A stretch of 64,000 nucleotides of DNA, taken from positions 21,941 to 85,940 of the IMG/VR virus record IMGVR_UViG_3300049596_000679. One strand, 5' to 3'. The notes under the pieces are model-generated. The model saw only the letters and a program-made list of their open reading frames with translations, was not told where the DNA came from and made no database searches. The DNA is from a virus. Positions 41,277 to 48,687 of the stretch are shown here, piece by piece. The translations under genes and the position numbers were made by a program. Numbering within the stretch: position 1 is the first letter of the stretch; every line of letters starts with the position of its first letter.

Positions 41277-42065
41277 ATGGCAAGAAATAAAAAAATAGAA
41301 TTTGTAATGGACACCGATTGGATGTTTGAAAAGCCAATTGATAGTGAACATAAGGAATATAAATTACTATCATATTTCCAACGTATGGGTGAAAAGTTAG
41401 ATAACATGGAACTTTACCCTGGGTTTATAGAATTATCATTACATTTAGCAAACATACAAACACTTATCAGGGATAAGAAAATCATATATACAAACAAGAA
41501 ATTTAATTCAGTTGATGATGAACTTTTAGTAAAAGATCTTAAAATTAAAAGTGTTCCTGAGATGTCAACTGAAGAGTATGAAGAATTCACAAAAATTTTA
41601 CAATACACCGCACCAAGGATGACGGAATATTTCAATATTGCAAAATCTGTATGGACATTAGTTTATGATAGTATTGAGGCAAAATACAGGAAGAATAAAA
41701 AAGAAATGTTATCTAACAGAGGTTTCTTCTTCCATTTGGATAAGAGAGACAACAAGTATTATGTTTGGGAGTATGAAGTATCTCCGGCAGCAAAAAAATC
41801 ACCAGAAAATAAGACAAATGTTAAATTAATTTATTGTGATGATAAAAACAAATTGACAATACCAAAGATAATAACTACATTTTCTGAGACTGAAAATAAA
41901 ACAAAGTTACCGGTGTTAGAAATGATTAGTAAAGGTGATTTCCCAATCGAAGAAACATTATTACCATTATTTAAAAGAAAAACAATAATGTTAATTAATC
42001 AGACGAGAAATTACAATATCGAACAAGAGGAAAGAAAAAAAGAAAAAGAATTTTTAGAGGATTAA
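41277..42065 (+). CDS. Hypothetical protein, 262 residues
   Basis: Soluble, helical N-terminal half (MARNKKIEFVMDTDWMFEKP) and a beta-containing middle 'FFFHLDKRDNKYYVWEYEVSP'. Probably a conserved phage unknown. The ATG at 41277 follows a TATATTAT sequence (41256-41263) that could be a weak promoter. Two nucleotides separate it from the next gene. Confidence 0.6.
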   Translation: MARNKKIEFVMDTDWMFEKPIDSEHKEYKLLSYFQRMGEKLDNMELYPGFIELSLHLANIQTLIRDKKIIYTNKKFNSVDDELLVKDLKIKSVPEMSTEEYEEFTKILQYTAPRMTEYFNIAKSVWTLVYDSIEAKYRKNKKEMLSNRGFFFHLDKRDNKYYVWEYEVSPAAKKSPENKTNVKLIYCDDKNKLTIPKIITTFSETENKTKLPVLEMISKGDFPIEETLLPLFKRKTIMLINQTRNYNIEQEERKKEKEFLED

Positions 42066-42067
42066 AA

Positions 42068-42250
42068 ATGGGTTTTAACAAAAGATTTTTAAAGAAAGAG
42101 AACATCCTTAATAACCTTACAGATATTATGAATTATTTAGATGCCGACGCAGTGTTGTGTACGGATGAATTTTCACGCAATGTCTACAGGATGTTTAATG
42201 AGGGAAAAAATGAGGAAGAAATAATAAAATACATAAATAAAAATAAATGA
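42068..42250 (+). CDS. Hypothetical protein, 60 residues
   Basis: Basic N terminus (MGFNKRFLKKENILNNLTDI) and an acidic/helical rest ending 'NEEEIIKYINKNK'. Overlaps the glutamine synthetase ATG (ATGA), so it is in the same operon. Function unknown. Confidence 0.55.
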   Translation: MGFNKRFLKKENILNNLTDIMNYLDADAVLCTDEFSRNVYRMFNEGKNEEEIIKYINKNK

Positions 42251-43365
42251 AAGTTAAGTTAGAATATGTGTGGATTGACGGATATATACCGGAGCCAAAC
42301 CTTAGAAGTAAGATTAAAATTGTGGACTATGAGCAAATTAAAAATTGTTTAGTTCTAAATAATTTCCCTGAATGGAACTTTGATGGGTCATCAACATTAC
42401 AAGCGGAAGGTAATAGTTCTGATTGTATTTTAATACCTGTTAGACATTATTTTTGTGATAATACAAACACAATTTACGTGTTGTGTGAAGTAATGAATTC
42501 TGATGGTACACCACACGAAACTAATACAAGATCAAAACTAATTGGAGATCAAGAAGATTTATGGTTTGGGTTTGAACAAGAATATTTTATCTATGATAGA
42601 AAAAACAAATGTATTTTAGGTCACGATGAAAACAACTTGGAACCACAAGGTAAATATTATTGTGGTGTAGGTGAATATGTTGTAGGAAGAGATTTTGTTG
42701 AGGAACATATGGATATGTGTTTAAAATACGGAATTGATATTACAGGGATCAACGCTGAGGTTGCATTAGGTCAATGGGAATACCAAGTATTTTCAAAAGG
42801 TAAATTAAAGGCGGGTGATGATTTGTGGATGACCAGGTACTTTTTATATAAAATCTCTGAAAAATATAATTATAGGATTGATCTACATCCAAAACCAATT
42901 CGAAAAGGGGAATGGAACGGGTCAGGACTTCATACAAATTTCTCAACAGATAAAATGAGAAATGATGGTAACGAAAAATATTTTATATCATTGTTTAATG
43001 CGTTTGAGGTAAGACATGAAGCTCATATTAAAGCTTATGGGTCAGATAACAATCTTCGTTTAACTGGTAAATTTGAAACACAATCAATTGATAAATTTAG
43101 TTGGGGGGTTTCAGATCGTGGAGCATCAATTAGAATTCCAAGAGATACTGCAAAAAATTGGAAAGGTTATGTTGAGGATAGAAGACCTGGATCAAATGCT
43201 GACCCATACAAAATTATTAAAGAAATTGACATATCTTTAAATACTACCGATCAAATCTACGATGTTAAAATAATGATGAGTAAGGATGTTGATATGGAAG
43301 GTCTTAATGAAAAATACGGAACAATTTCAAATGATGAATTATTAAAAGAATATAGAGAAGATTAA
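42247..43365 (+). CDS. Glutamine synthetase, type II-like
   Basis: 372 residues, the usual GSII length. The N-terminal beta-grasp end is 'FPEWNFDGSSTLQAEGNSSD' (41-60). Metal-binding Glu are in 'WFGFEQEYFIYD' and 'GINAEVALGQWEYQV', the ATP/His motif is 'GSGLHTNFST', and the C-terminal signature is 'DRRPGSNADPYKI'. It makes glutamine from glutamate, ammonia and ATP in the cytoplasm. GSII is typical of eukaryotes and some bacteria, and is unusual in a phage. It heads the amino-sugar cassette, 5 nt before the aminotransferase, so it may supply amino donor. Confidence 0.9.
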   Translation: MKVKLEYVWIDGYIPEPNLRSKIKIVDYEQIKNCLVLNNFPEWNFDGSSTLQAEGNSSDCILIPVRHYFCDNTNTIYVLCEVMNSDGTPHETNTRSKLIGDQEDLWFGFEQEYFIYDRKNKCILGHDENNLEPQGKYYCGVGEYVVGRDFVEEHMDMCLKYGIDITGINAEVALGQWEYQVFSKGKLKAGDDLWMTRYFLYKISEKYNYRIDLHPKPIRKGEWNGSGLHTNFSTDKMRNDGNEKYFISLFNAFEVRHEAHIKAYGSDNNLRLTGKFETQSIDKFSWGVSDRGASIRIPRDTAKNWKGYVEDRRPGSNADPYKIIKEIDISLNTTDQIYDVKIMMSKDVDMEGLNEKYGTISNDELLKEYRED

Positions 43366-43370
43366 TTAAT

Positions 43371-44021
43371 ATGGCAAACGGAGTACATAAAATTACTGAA
43401 GATTTTGAAAAATCACTATGTGATTACACTGGATCACCATACGCAATTGCGTTGGATAATATGAGTAACGCAATCTTTTTAGCGTTATATTATGAAAAAA
43501 ACATAAAAAAAAGTTTAAAATCTGACAAGGTAGACTGTCCATCCAAGACATATCCTTCGGTTCCTTGTGAAATTATTCACGCTGGTCTTAAAGTTAATTT
43601 TACTCCTGTTGTTGGAGATATGATTAAAGGAGCTTACCAACTATCACCAAGTAATGTTTGGGATTCGGCTTTGAGATTTACTGCCGATATGTATATTCCA
43701 AAAACACATATGTGTCTTTCATTTACAGGACCATATAAAACATTAAAACTTAGTAAAGGAGGTGCAATTTTAACTGATGACCATAAGGCGATGTTATGGT
43801 TTAAACGAGCAAGATTTAGTGGAAGAAGAGAATGTTCTTATCATGATGATAATTTTGATATGTTGGGTTGGAATTTTTATATGATGCCTGAGTTATCAGC
43901 AAGAGGTTTACTTATGATGAGTCAGTTTTATGATTTAGATGGGAATAAAAAAAATAATCAAGATTTAGAATTACCTTATCCTGATTTATCAAAATTTAAA
44001 ATTTATACAAATAACTTATGA
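43371..44021 (+). CDS. DegT/DnrJ-type PLP aminotransferase, short form
   Basis: 216 residues. Recognisable parts: 'ITEDFEKSLCDYTGSPYAIA' at the start, 'NMSNAIFLALYY', 'SKTYPSVPCEIIHAGLKVNF', 'WDSALRFTADMYIP', and the PLP-lysine region 'CLSFTGPYKTLKLSKGGAIL'. The family aminates nucleotide-linked keto-sugars. It lacks most of the C-terminal small domain (typical length ~370), so it may be a compact phage form or need a partner. It overlaps the methyltransferase by ATGA. Confidence 0.75.
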   Translation: MANGVHKITEDFEKSLCDYTGSPYAIALDNMSNAIFLALYYEKNIKKSLKSDKVDCPSKTYPSVPCEIIHAGLKVNFTPVVGDMIKGAYQLSPSNVWDSALRFTADMYIPKTHMCLSFTGPYKTLKLSKGGAILTDDHKAMLWFKRARFSGRRECSYHDDNFDMLGWNFYMMPELSARGLLMMSQFYDLDGNKKNNQDLELPYPDLSKFKIYTNNL

Positions 44022-44638
44022 GAAACTTACATGATTTAATTATTAAAGACCAGTACGATAGTGGTGGTCGATGTGACGAAACTAAAGGAAATGTCATTAA
44101 AGACCTTATTATCGAAACTAATGCTCAATTATGTGTTGAGATTGGAGTCTTCAAAGGCGCATCACTAATGTATTTTGCCGAGGCTTTAGAAGTAACTAAA
44201 GGTAAAGTTATTGGTATTGATCCATATTCTATGGGGACATTGAGGAATGAAATTCCAGATAAGTCTTTAAATACATACATTTATGATGTCTTATTTAAAG
44301 ACCAAGTTGTTTTAGATAAACTTTATGATGGAGTATTAAAAGTTATAAATAAAAATGACTTAAAAAATACCGTGTCTTTAGTTAGAAGTAAGTCTGAGGA
44401 TTTTTATAAAAACTTAGAAAATGAATCTATTGATATTATTCATATTGACGGAAACCATGATGAAGAATACGTCACTAAAGATATACAATTATATTTACCT
44501 TTAATTAAAAAAGGAGGATATATAATAATGGATGATATAACATGGCCTGGTGTTATTACTTCTATAAACAACCATTTAAATAAAGAAACTATATTAATTA
44601 AATCATACGGAGATTTTTCTGTTCATAAGAAAATTTAA
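44018..44638 (+). CDS. Class I SAM methyltransferase (Methyltransf_24-like)
   Basis: 206 residues. Motif I 'LCVEIGVFKGASLMYFAEAL', 'VIGIDPYSMGTL' after strand 2, and 'IIHIDGNHDEEYVTKDIQLY' with 'GGYIIMDDITWPGV' after strand 5. The 'HIDGxHxYxxxxxD' pattern is that of sugar or macrocin-type O-methyltransferases. Within this cassette it probably methylates a sugar. Confidence 0.75.
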   Translation: MRNLHDLIIKDQYDSGGRCDETKGNVIKDLIIETNAQLCVEIGVFKGASLMYFAEALEVTKGKVIGIDPYSMGTLRNEIPDKSLNTYIYDVLFKDQVVLDKLYDGVLKVINKNDLKNTVSLVRSKSEDFYKNLENESIDIIHIDGNHDEEYVTKDIQLYLPLIKKGGYIIMDDITWPGVITSINNHLNKETILIKSYGDFSVHKKI

Positions 44639-44643
44639 TATAA

Positions 44644-45375
44644 ATGAAGTTTGAGCAAGTATCGGTAGCAAAAAATGTTATCTATTTTAAAGAAGGGATT
44701 AAACAAAAATGGGGTTTAAGTGATTATATTGACCCATATGCTCCTTGTTTATTTTTTGGGGTATCATTACAAGCGGATTTAATTAATAAACATAAAGGTT
44801 ATAAATTACTTTATTTTGTGGATAACTCAGATACTTTTTTGTCATCAATAGATAAAAAAAATGTTATTTCGTTTTATAATCCATTTGCTAAAATACCATC
44901 TGACATACCAGTTAAACATGGATGGATTGAGACTAGAAATAATGACATTATAGCCCCCACTATTTTAAATGATAAAGTATTTGTATATCTTAGAAGACCT
45001 CAAGATAGTATATCAATGGGAAGTAAATTTATTGTAGAGTTACAAAAAAAAATTAATTACGAAATTATCACACTATCCCAAGACCCCCCAATACCATTTC
45101 AAAATGTTGTGGAAGAATATTATAAAAAAAGTTTTGTTTCTGTAAATTTTACAACAAATGGTGGTTTAACAACTGTTTGTGATTTAGGTCTTATGGGAAT
45201 TAAAACCATTATGAATACTCAAATTGATTTGCGTAGTTTATTAAAATGTAATACTCTTGATGAAGTACCGCATCTCATTGAAAATGAATCTAAAAAAATA
45301 GGGACAATACAGGACCCAATAAATAATTACACTTTAAACGAAGTTTGGCAAAATGTTGAATTTTGGTTAACTTAA
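44644..45375 (+). CDS. Possible GT-B glycosyltransferase
   Basis: 243 residues with no strict motif. The C-terminal half, 'EYYKKSFVSVNFTTNGGLTT' followed by 'VCDLGLMGIKTIMNT', has the pattern of the nucleotide-sugar-binding domain of GT-B enzymes (a strand, a loop, then a helix starting near Gly/Thr). The N-terminal half has 'PYAPCLFFGVSLQADLINKH'. Assignment rests mainly on cassette context. Confidence 0.45.
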   Translation: MKFEQVSVAKNVIYFKEGIKQKWGLSDYIDPYAPCLFFGVSLQADLINKHKGYKLLYFVDNSDTFLSSIDKKNVISFYNPFAKIPSDIPVKHGWIETRNNDIIAPTILNDKVFVYLRRPQDSISMGSKFIVELQKKINYEIITLSQDPPIPFQNVVEEYYKKSFVSVNFTTNGGLTTVCDLGLMGIKTIMNTQIDLRSLLKCNTLDEVPHLIENESKKIGTIQDPINNYTLNEVWQNVEFWLT

Positions 45376-45385
45376 AATCTATAAT

Positions 45386-45976
45386 ATGAAAAGAGCGTTA
45401 ATAGGCGGTGGTGGTTTCGCAAGAGAAATAAAATCACATATTGGAGATCCAAAAATAAAATGTTTTGTTGATGATGAATATTGGAAAGAAAATGACGATT
45501 ATATATTTCCGTTATCAAAATTTGATCCAAAAAAATATAAAGTTATAGTTGCAATTGGGGACCCAAGAGATAGGTTTGATATGGTCCAAAGACTTCCTAA
45601 AGATACTAAATATTTTAAATTTATTCACCCAAGTGCCCAAATATTAGGAAAAGATACTTTTATTGGGGAAGGTAGTATCATATGTGCCGGATGTATTTTG
45701 ACTACAAATATCACAATAGGTAAACACGCACATCTAAACTTACAAACAACAATTGGCCATGATTGTAGAATTGGCGATTACTTCACAACGGCTCCAGGTG
45801 TTAAAGTCTCAGGTAATTGTAAGATTTACGATTGTGTTTATATTGGGACAAATGCGTCAATTAAAGAAAAGTTATCAATCCATTCTCTAACTACAATAGG
45901 TATGAATGGTGCGGTGGTTAAACATATAGAGGAGCCTGGAATATATGTGGGTGTACCTGTAAAAAAAATAAAATAA
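45386..45976 (+). CDS. PglD/NeuD-like sugar acetyltransferase
   Basis: 196 residues. N-terminal Rossmann part 'RALIGGGGFAREIKSHI' and 'KVIVAIGDPRDRFDMVQRL'. A left-handed beta-helix of hexapeptide repeats follows: 'IGEGSIICAGCILTTNITIG', 'HAHLNLQTTIGHDCRIGDYF'. The catalytic His (base) is in 'IGHDCRIG'. It acetylates the amino group of UDP- or dTDP-4-amino-sugars using acetyl-CoA. It fits directly after an aminotransferase in amino-sugar synthesis. Confidence 0.85.
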   Translation: MKRALIGGGGFAREIKSHIGDPKIKCFVDDEYWKENDDYIFPLSKFDPKKYKVIVAIGDPRDRFDMVQRLPKDTKYFKFIHPSAQILGKDTFIGEGSIICAGCILTTNITIGKHAHLNLQTTIGHDCRIGDYFTTAPGVKVSGNCKIYDCVYIGTNASIKEKLSIHSLTTIGMNGAVVKHIEEPGIYVGVPVKKIK

Positions 45977-46243
45977 ATGGAAAAAGAATGTGTATGTGGT
46001 GGTTCAGGACTTTGTCAGTGTCCACCAATAAAAGTAGAACAAGTTAATCATCCTAACCATTACGGAGGAGAGGATAATCCTTATGAGGCAATAAAAGTTA
46101 TTGATGCTTGGGATTTAGGATTTAGTTTAGGAAATACGGTAAAGTATATTTCAAGAGCAGGAAAAAAAGATAAAGAGTTACAGGACCTTAAGAAGGCATT
46201 ATGGTACTTGCAACATCATATAGAAATATTAGAGAAAAAATGA
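45977..46243 (+). CDS. DUF3310 phage protein
   Basis: 88 residues. A Cys-rich start (MEKECVCGGSGLCQCPP) precedes the DUF3310 domain: 'VNHPNHYGGEDNPYEAIKVI', 'LGNTVKYISRAGKKDKELQD', 'LKKALWYLQHHIEIL'. The family is widespread in phages with a proposed link to nucleotide metabolism; its biochemistry is unknown. It starts directly at the preceding stop and overlaps the next ATG (ATGA). Confidence 0.8.
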   Translation: MEKECVCGGSGLCQCPPIKVEQVNHPNHYGGEDNPYEAIKVIDAWDLGFSLGNTVKYISRAGKKDKELQDLKKALWYLQHHIEILEKK

Positions 46244-47169
46244 AAATAGTAGTAACAGGAGGAGCGGGGTTTATAGGATCCGCATTTATAAATCACCTAT
46301 TAGATAACTTTGAATGTGATGTTCTTTGTGTTGATAAACTAACATACGCTGGTCGTAGAATGAATATTAAACACAATGTATCATTTTTAGAAAAAGACAT
46401 TTGTGATGTAACGGCAGATGATCTTGGTGATTTTGATTACATGGTTCACTTTGCTGCTGAGTCTCACGTTGACAACTCAATTAAGAATGGGTTACCATTT
46501 GTGAGAACTAATGTTGAAGGAACATTTAATTTATTGGAGATATCAAGAAAAAATAAGAACCTTAAAAAATTCATACACATTTCAACTGATGAGGTATATG
46601 GTGATATGGATGAACACATTGCAATTAATCATACGGCAACTGAAGATGATAGTTTAAAGTCTAGTTCATATTATTCCGCAACTAAGGCGGCATCTGATAT
46701 GTTAGTTTTATCTGCAAACAGAACTTATGGGTTACCATATATTATTACAAGAACTTGTAATAACTTTGGGGAACACCAATTTGAGGAAAAGTTTTTACCA
46801 ACAATTGCAAGATCTATCGGTGAAGGTAAACCAATTCCAGTTTATGGTGACGGATTACAAGTTAGAGAATGGATGTATGTTTATGATAATGTAAAAGTCA
46901 TTTGTGATTTAATGTTCGACGATGAGATTGTAAATACCACTTATAATATTGGAACAACTTTCAGAGTGACAAATTTGGACATTATTAAAAATATTTCTTA
47001 TATTTTAAACAAAGAGGTTGATATTAAACACGTTGAAGACAGATTAGGTCATGATAGGAAATATGGTCTTAATTGTGAAAAACTAAGAGAATATTATATA
47101 ACTAAACATGGTGAGATGCCTAAATTTTTAAATTTGTTTGATTACTTAGATAGACAATATGGAAATTAA
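46240..47169 (+). CDS. rmlB: dTDP-glucose 4,6-dehydratase-like (RmlB)
   Basis: 309 residues from the ATG at 46240, which overlaps the previous stop; the in-frame ATG at 46201 lies inside DUF3310. The NAD motif is 'VVTGGAGFIGSAFINHLL', then 'VHFAAESHVDNSI', 'HISTDEVYGDM' and the catalytic Y-x-x-x-K in 'SSYYSATKAASDMLV'. It converts dTDP-glucose to the 4-keto-6-deoxy sugar, the substrate for DegT-type aminotransferases. It supplies the first step of the cassette; a thymidylyltransferase (RmlA) is not seen here and may come from the host or elsewhere in the genome. Confidence 0.85.
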   Translation: MKIVVTGGAGFIGSAFINHLLDNFECDVLCVDKLTYAGRRMNIKHNVSFLEKDICDVTADDLGDFDYMVHFAAESHVDNSIKNGLPFVRTNVEGTFNLLEISRKNKNLKKFIHISTDEVYGDMDEHIAINHTATEDDSLKSSSYYSATKAASDMLVLSANRTYGLPYIITRTCNNFGEHQFEEKFLPTIARSIGEGKPIPVYGDGLQVREWMYVYDNVKVICDLMFDDEIVNTTYNIGTTFRVTNLDIIKNISYILNKEVDIKHVEDRLGHDRKYGLNCEKLREYYITKHGEMPKFLNLFDYLDRQYGN

Positions 47170-47479
47170 AAATAAAAAAGGATTAAAAAAAGAGATTAAC
47201 ATATTAGGTGCGATCACAACTCCAGGTGAGTTAATCCGTGAAACACTTATTAATTTTATGTGGGGATTTCTTGGAAATTCAATTGTAGTTTTTGTTGCAA
47301 AAGAACTGGACTTTTTGGTTTTAATCAACTACATTGCTTATTACATATTAATTTCTTATATTGTTAATAGGAAGAAATATGAAACTATGTTGGGTAAGTT
47401 TATTGTTTTACCTGGTTCAGCCGCGATAGGTGCCTTCACAGGATATAAACTAGCTCAAGCAATAACAAGTATAATTTAA
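47159..47479 (+). CDS. Membrane protein, 106 residues
   Basis: A basic N terminus (MEIKNKKGLKKEINILGAIT), then hydrophobic segments 'FMWGFLGNSIVVFVAK', 'FLVLINYIAYYILISYIV' and a Gly/Ala-containing 'GKFIVLPGSAAIGAFTGYKL'. Three membrane spans are likely. Overlaps RmlB by 11 nt. Could be a flippase-like or holin-like protein, but no family is visible. Confidence 0.55.
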   Translation: MEIKNKKGLKKEINILGAITTPGELIRETLINFMWGFLGNSIVVFVAKELDFLVLINYIAYYILISYIVNRKKYETMLGKFIVLPGSAAIGAFTGYKLAQAITSII

Positions 47480-47485
47480 ATAAAA

Positions 47486-47692
47486 ATGAAACTAACAGAA
47501 GAACAAAAAAATCATATTCACGAGCAATATGATGCCTTAAAACAAACAGATAAAGAGTTTGAGGAAATACATGGGATGATAGTTGAACATTGTGTGGATG
47601 AATACATTGTTGACTTATCGTATGACGAGGATGGAGACCTTTACGAAAAGTTTTCAAATAAAGTATGGGATTTTTTAGAGAGCATTAAATAA
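47486..47692 (+). CDS. Hypothetical acidic protein, 68 residues
   Basis: Helical and acidic: 'KLTEEQKNHIHEQYDALKQT', then 'GMIVEHCVDEYIVDLSYDED'. His/Cys/Glu content could bind metal, but no family was recognised. In a run of small genes before the DNA methylase. Confidence 0.5.
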   Translation: MKLTEEQKNHIHEQYDALKQTDKEFEEIHGMIVEHCVDEYIVDLSYDEDGDLYEKFSNKVWDFLESIK

Positions 47693-47697
47693 TAGAA

Positions 47698-48549
47698 ATG
47701 ATAGAAACAGGAAAAATAATAAATGGGGATTGTATTGAAGTAATGAAAACATTACCTGAAGGATCCGTAGATTTAATCGTAACATCACCACCTTATGGTG
47801 TTGGGATTGCTTACGATGTTCACGAGGATGATGTTGAATTTGATGAGTATTTAGTATTTGCTAAGAACTGGTTAACTGAAGCTTATAACGTGTTAAAAGA
47901 TGATGGTCGTATTGCACTTAACATTCCTTATGAGATTAACAGACAAAAGAAAGGTGGGAGAATTTTCTTTGTTTCTGAGATGTATCAGTTAATGAAACAA
48001 ATTGGATTTGGGTTCTTTGGTATTGTTGATCTTGAAGAACAATCACCACACAGAAGTAAAACAACTGCTTGGGGTTCTTGGATGAGTTGTAGCTCGCCTT
48101 ATATTTATAACCCGAAAGAGTGTGTAATATTGGCATACAAAAAACACCACATTAAGAAAGTTAAAGGTGAACCTCAGTGGAAAGGGGTTCCTACTGAAAT
48201 TGAACAGGAAGATGGGACCATAAAAAAGAAAGTGGTTTATGAGGAACAAGACAAGAAAGAATTTATGGAGTTAGTCTTTGGTCAGTGGAATTATTTTGCT
48301 GACACAAAATCATTAACTAAAGCCACCTTCTCAATGGACATACCAACCAAGGCGATTAAAATATTGTCCTACAAGAACGATGTAATATTAGATCCATTTG
48401 CTGGTTCAGGAACAACATTAGTTGCGGCTCAGATATTAGAACGTAGATGGTTAGGTATTGAGTTAAGTGAAAATTACAAACAAATTGCCGAAACAAGAAT
48501 TAATTACTTTAAATCTTTAGAACAAATAAAAGAAATCCCATTTAATTAA
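47698..48549 (+). CDS. DNA methyltransferase, N4-cytosine/N6-adenine type
   Basis: 283 residues, beta-class order. Catalytic motif S-P-P-Y comes first ('DLIVTSPPYGVGIAYDVHED', ~30-50). The SAM motif is at the C terminus ('ILDPFAGSGTTLVAAQILER' followed by 'WLGIELSENY'). The S-P-P-Y variant favours N4-cytosine, though some N6-adenine enzymes carry it. With the Dam-like gene it gives two solitary methylases without nucleases, a pattern of anti-restriction protection. Confidence 0.85.
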   Translation: MIETGKIINGDCIEVMKTLPEGSVDLIVTSPPYGVGIAYDVHEDDVEFDEYLVFAKNWLTEAYNVLKDDGRIALNIPYEINRQKKGGRIFFVSEMYQLMKQIGFGFFGIVDLEEQSPHRSKTTAWGSWMSCSSPYIYNPKECVILAYKKHHIKKVKGEPQWKGVPTEIEQEDGTIKKKVVYEEQDKKEFMELVFGQWNYFADTKSLTKATFSMDIPTKAIKILSYKNDVILDPFAGSGTTLVAAQILERRWLGIELSENYKQIAETRINYFKSLEQIKEIPFN

Positions 48550-48562
48550 GTGGGATTTTTTA
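48533..48562 (+). terminator. Terminator at the methylase 3' end
   Basis: AAATCCCA (48533-48540) pairs with TGGGATTT (48551-48558), T-rich tail. The stop codon lies in the loop. Confidence 0.8.
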
Positions 48563-48573
48563 TTTTTACGTAG

Positions 48574-48580
48574 TATTTAT
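48574..48580 (+). promoter_or_regulatory. Candidate late-promoter motif TATTTAT
   Basis: TATTTAT 15 nt before a 15-codon frame at 48596. Confidence 0.3.
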
Positions 48581-48595
48581 GATAAATTGTGTATT

Positions 48596-48643
48596 ATGGA
48601 AGATGAATATGAATGGGGTGATCACGACATCTCTCAGTTTTAA
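48596..48643 (+). CDS. Possible 15-residue peptide
   Basis: Frame MEDEYEWGDHDISQF, acidic, preceded at a typical distance by a TATTTAT motif and followed by a second such motif for the next gene. Too short to judge from sequence alone; it may be a leader peptide or chance. Confidence 0.25.
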   Translation: MEDEYEWGDHDISQF

Positions 48644-48676
48644 ATTATTATTTACAAACTTTTTTTTGTTAAAAAC

Positions 48677-48684
48677 TATTTATA
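48677..48684 (+). promoter_or_regulatory. Candidate late-promoter motif TATTTATA
   Basis: TATTTATA only 3 nt before the ATG at 48688. Confidence 0.45.
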
Positions 48685-48687
48685 ACT

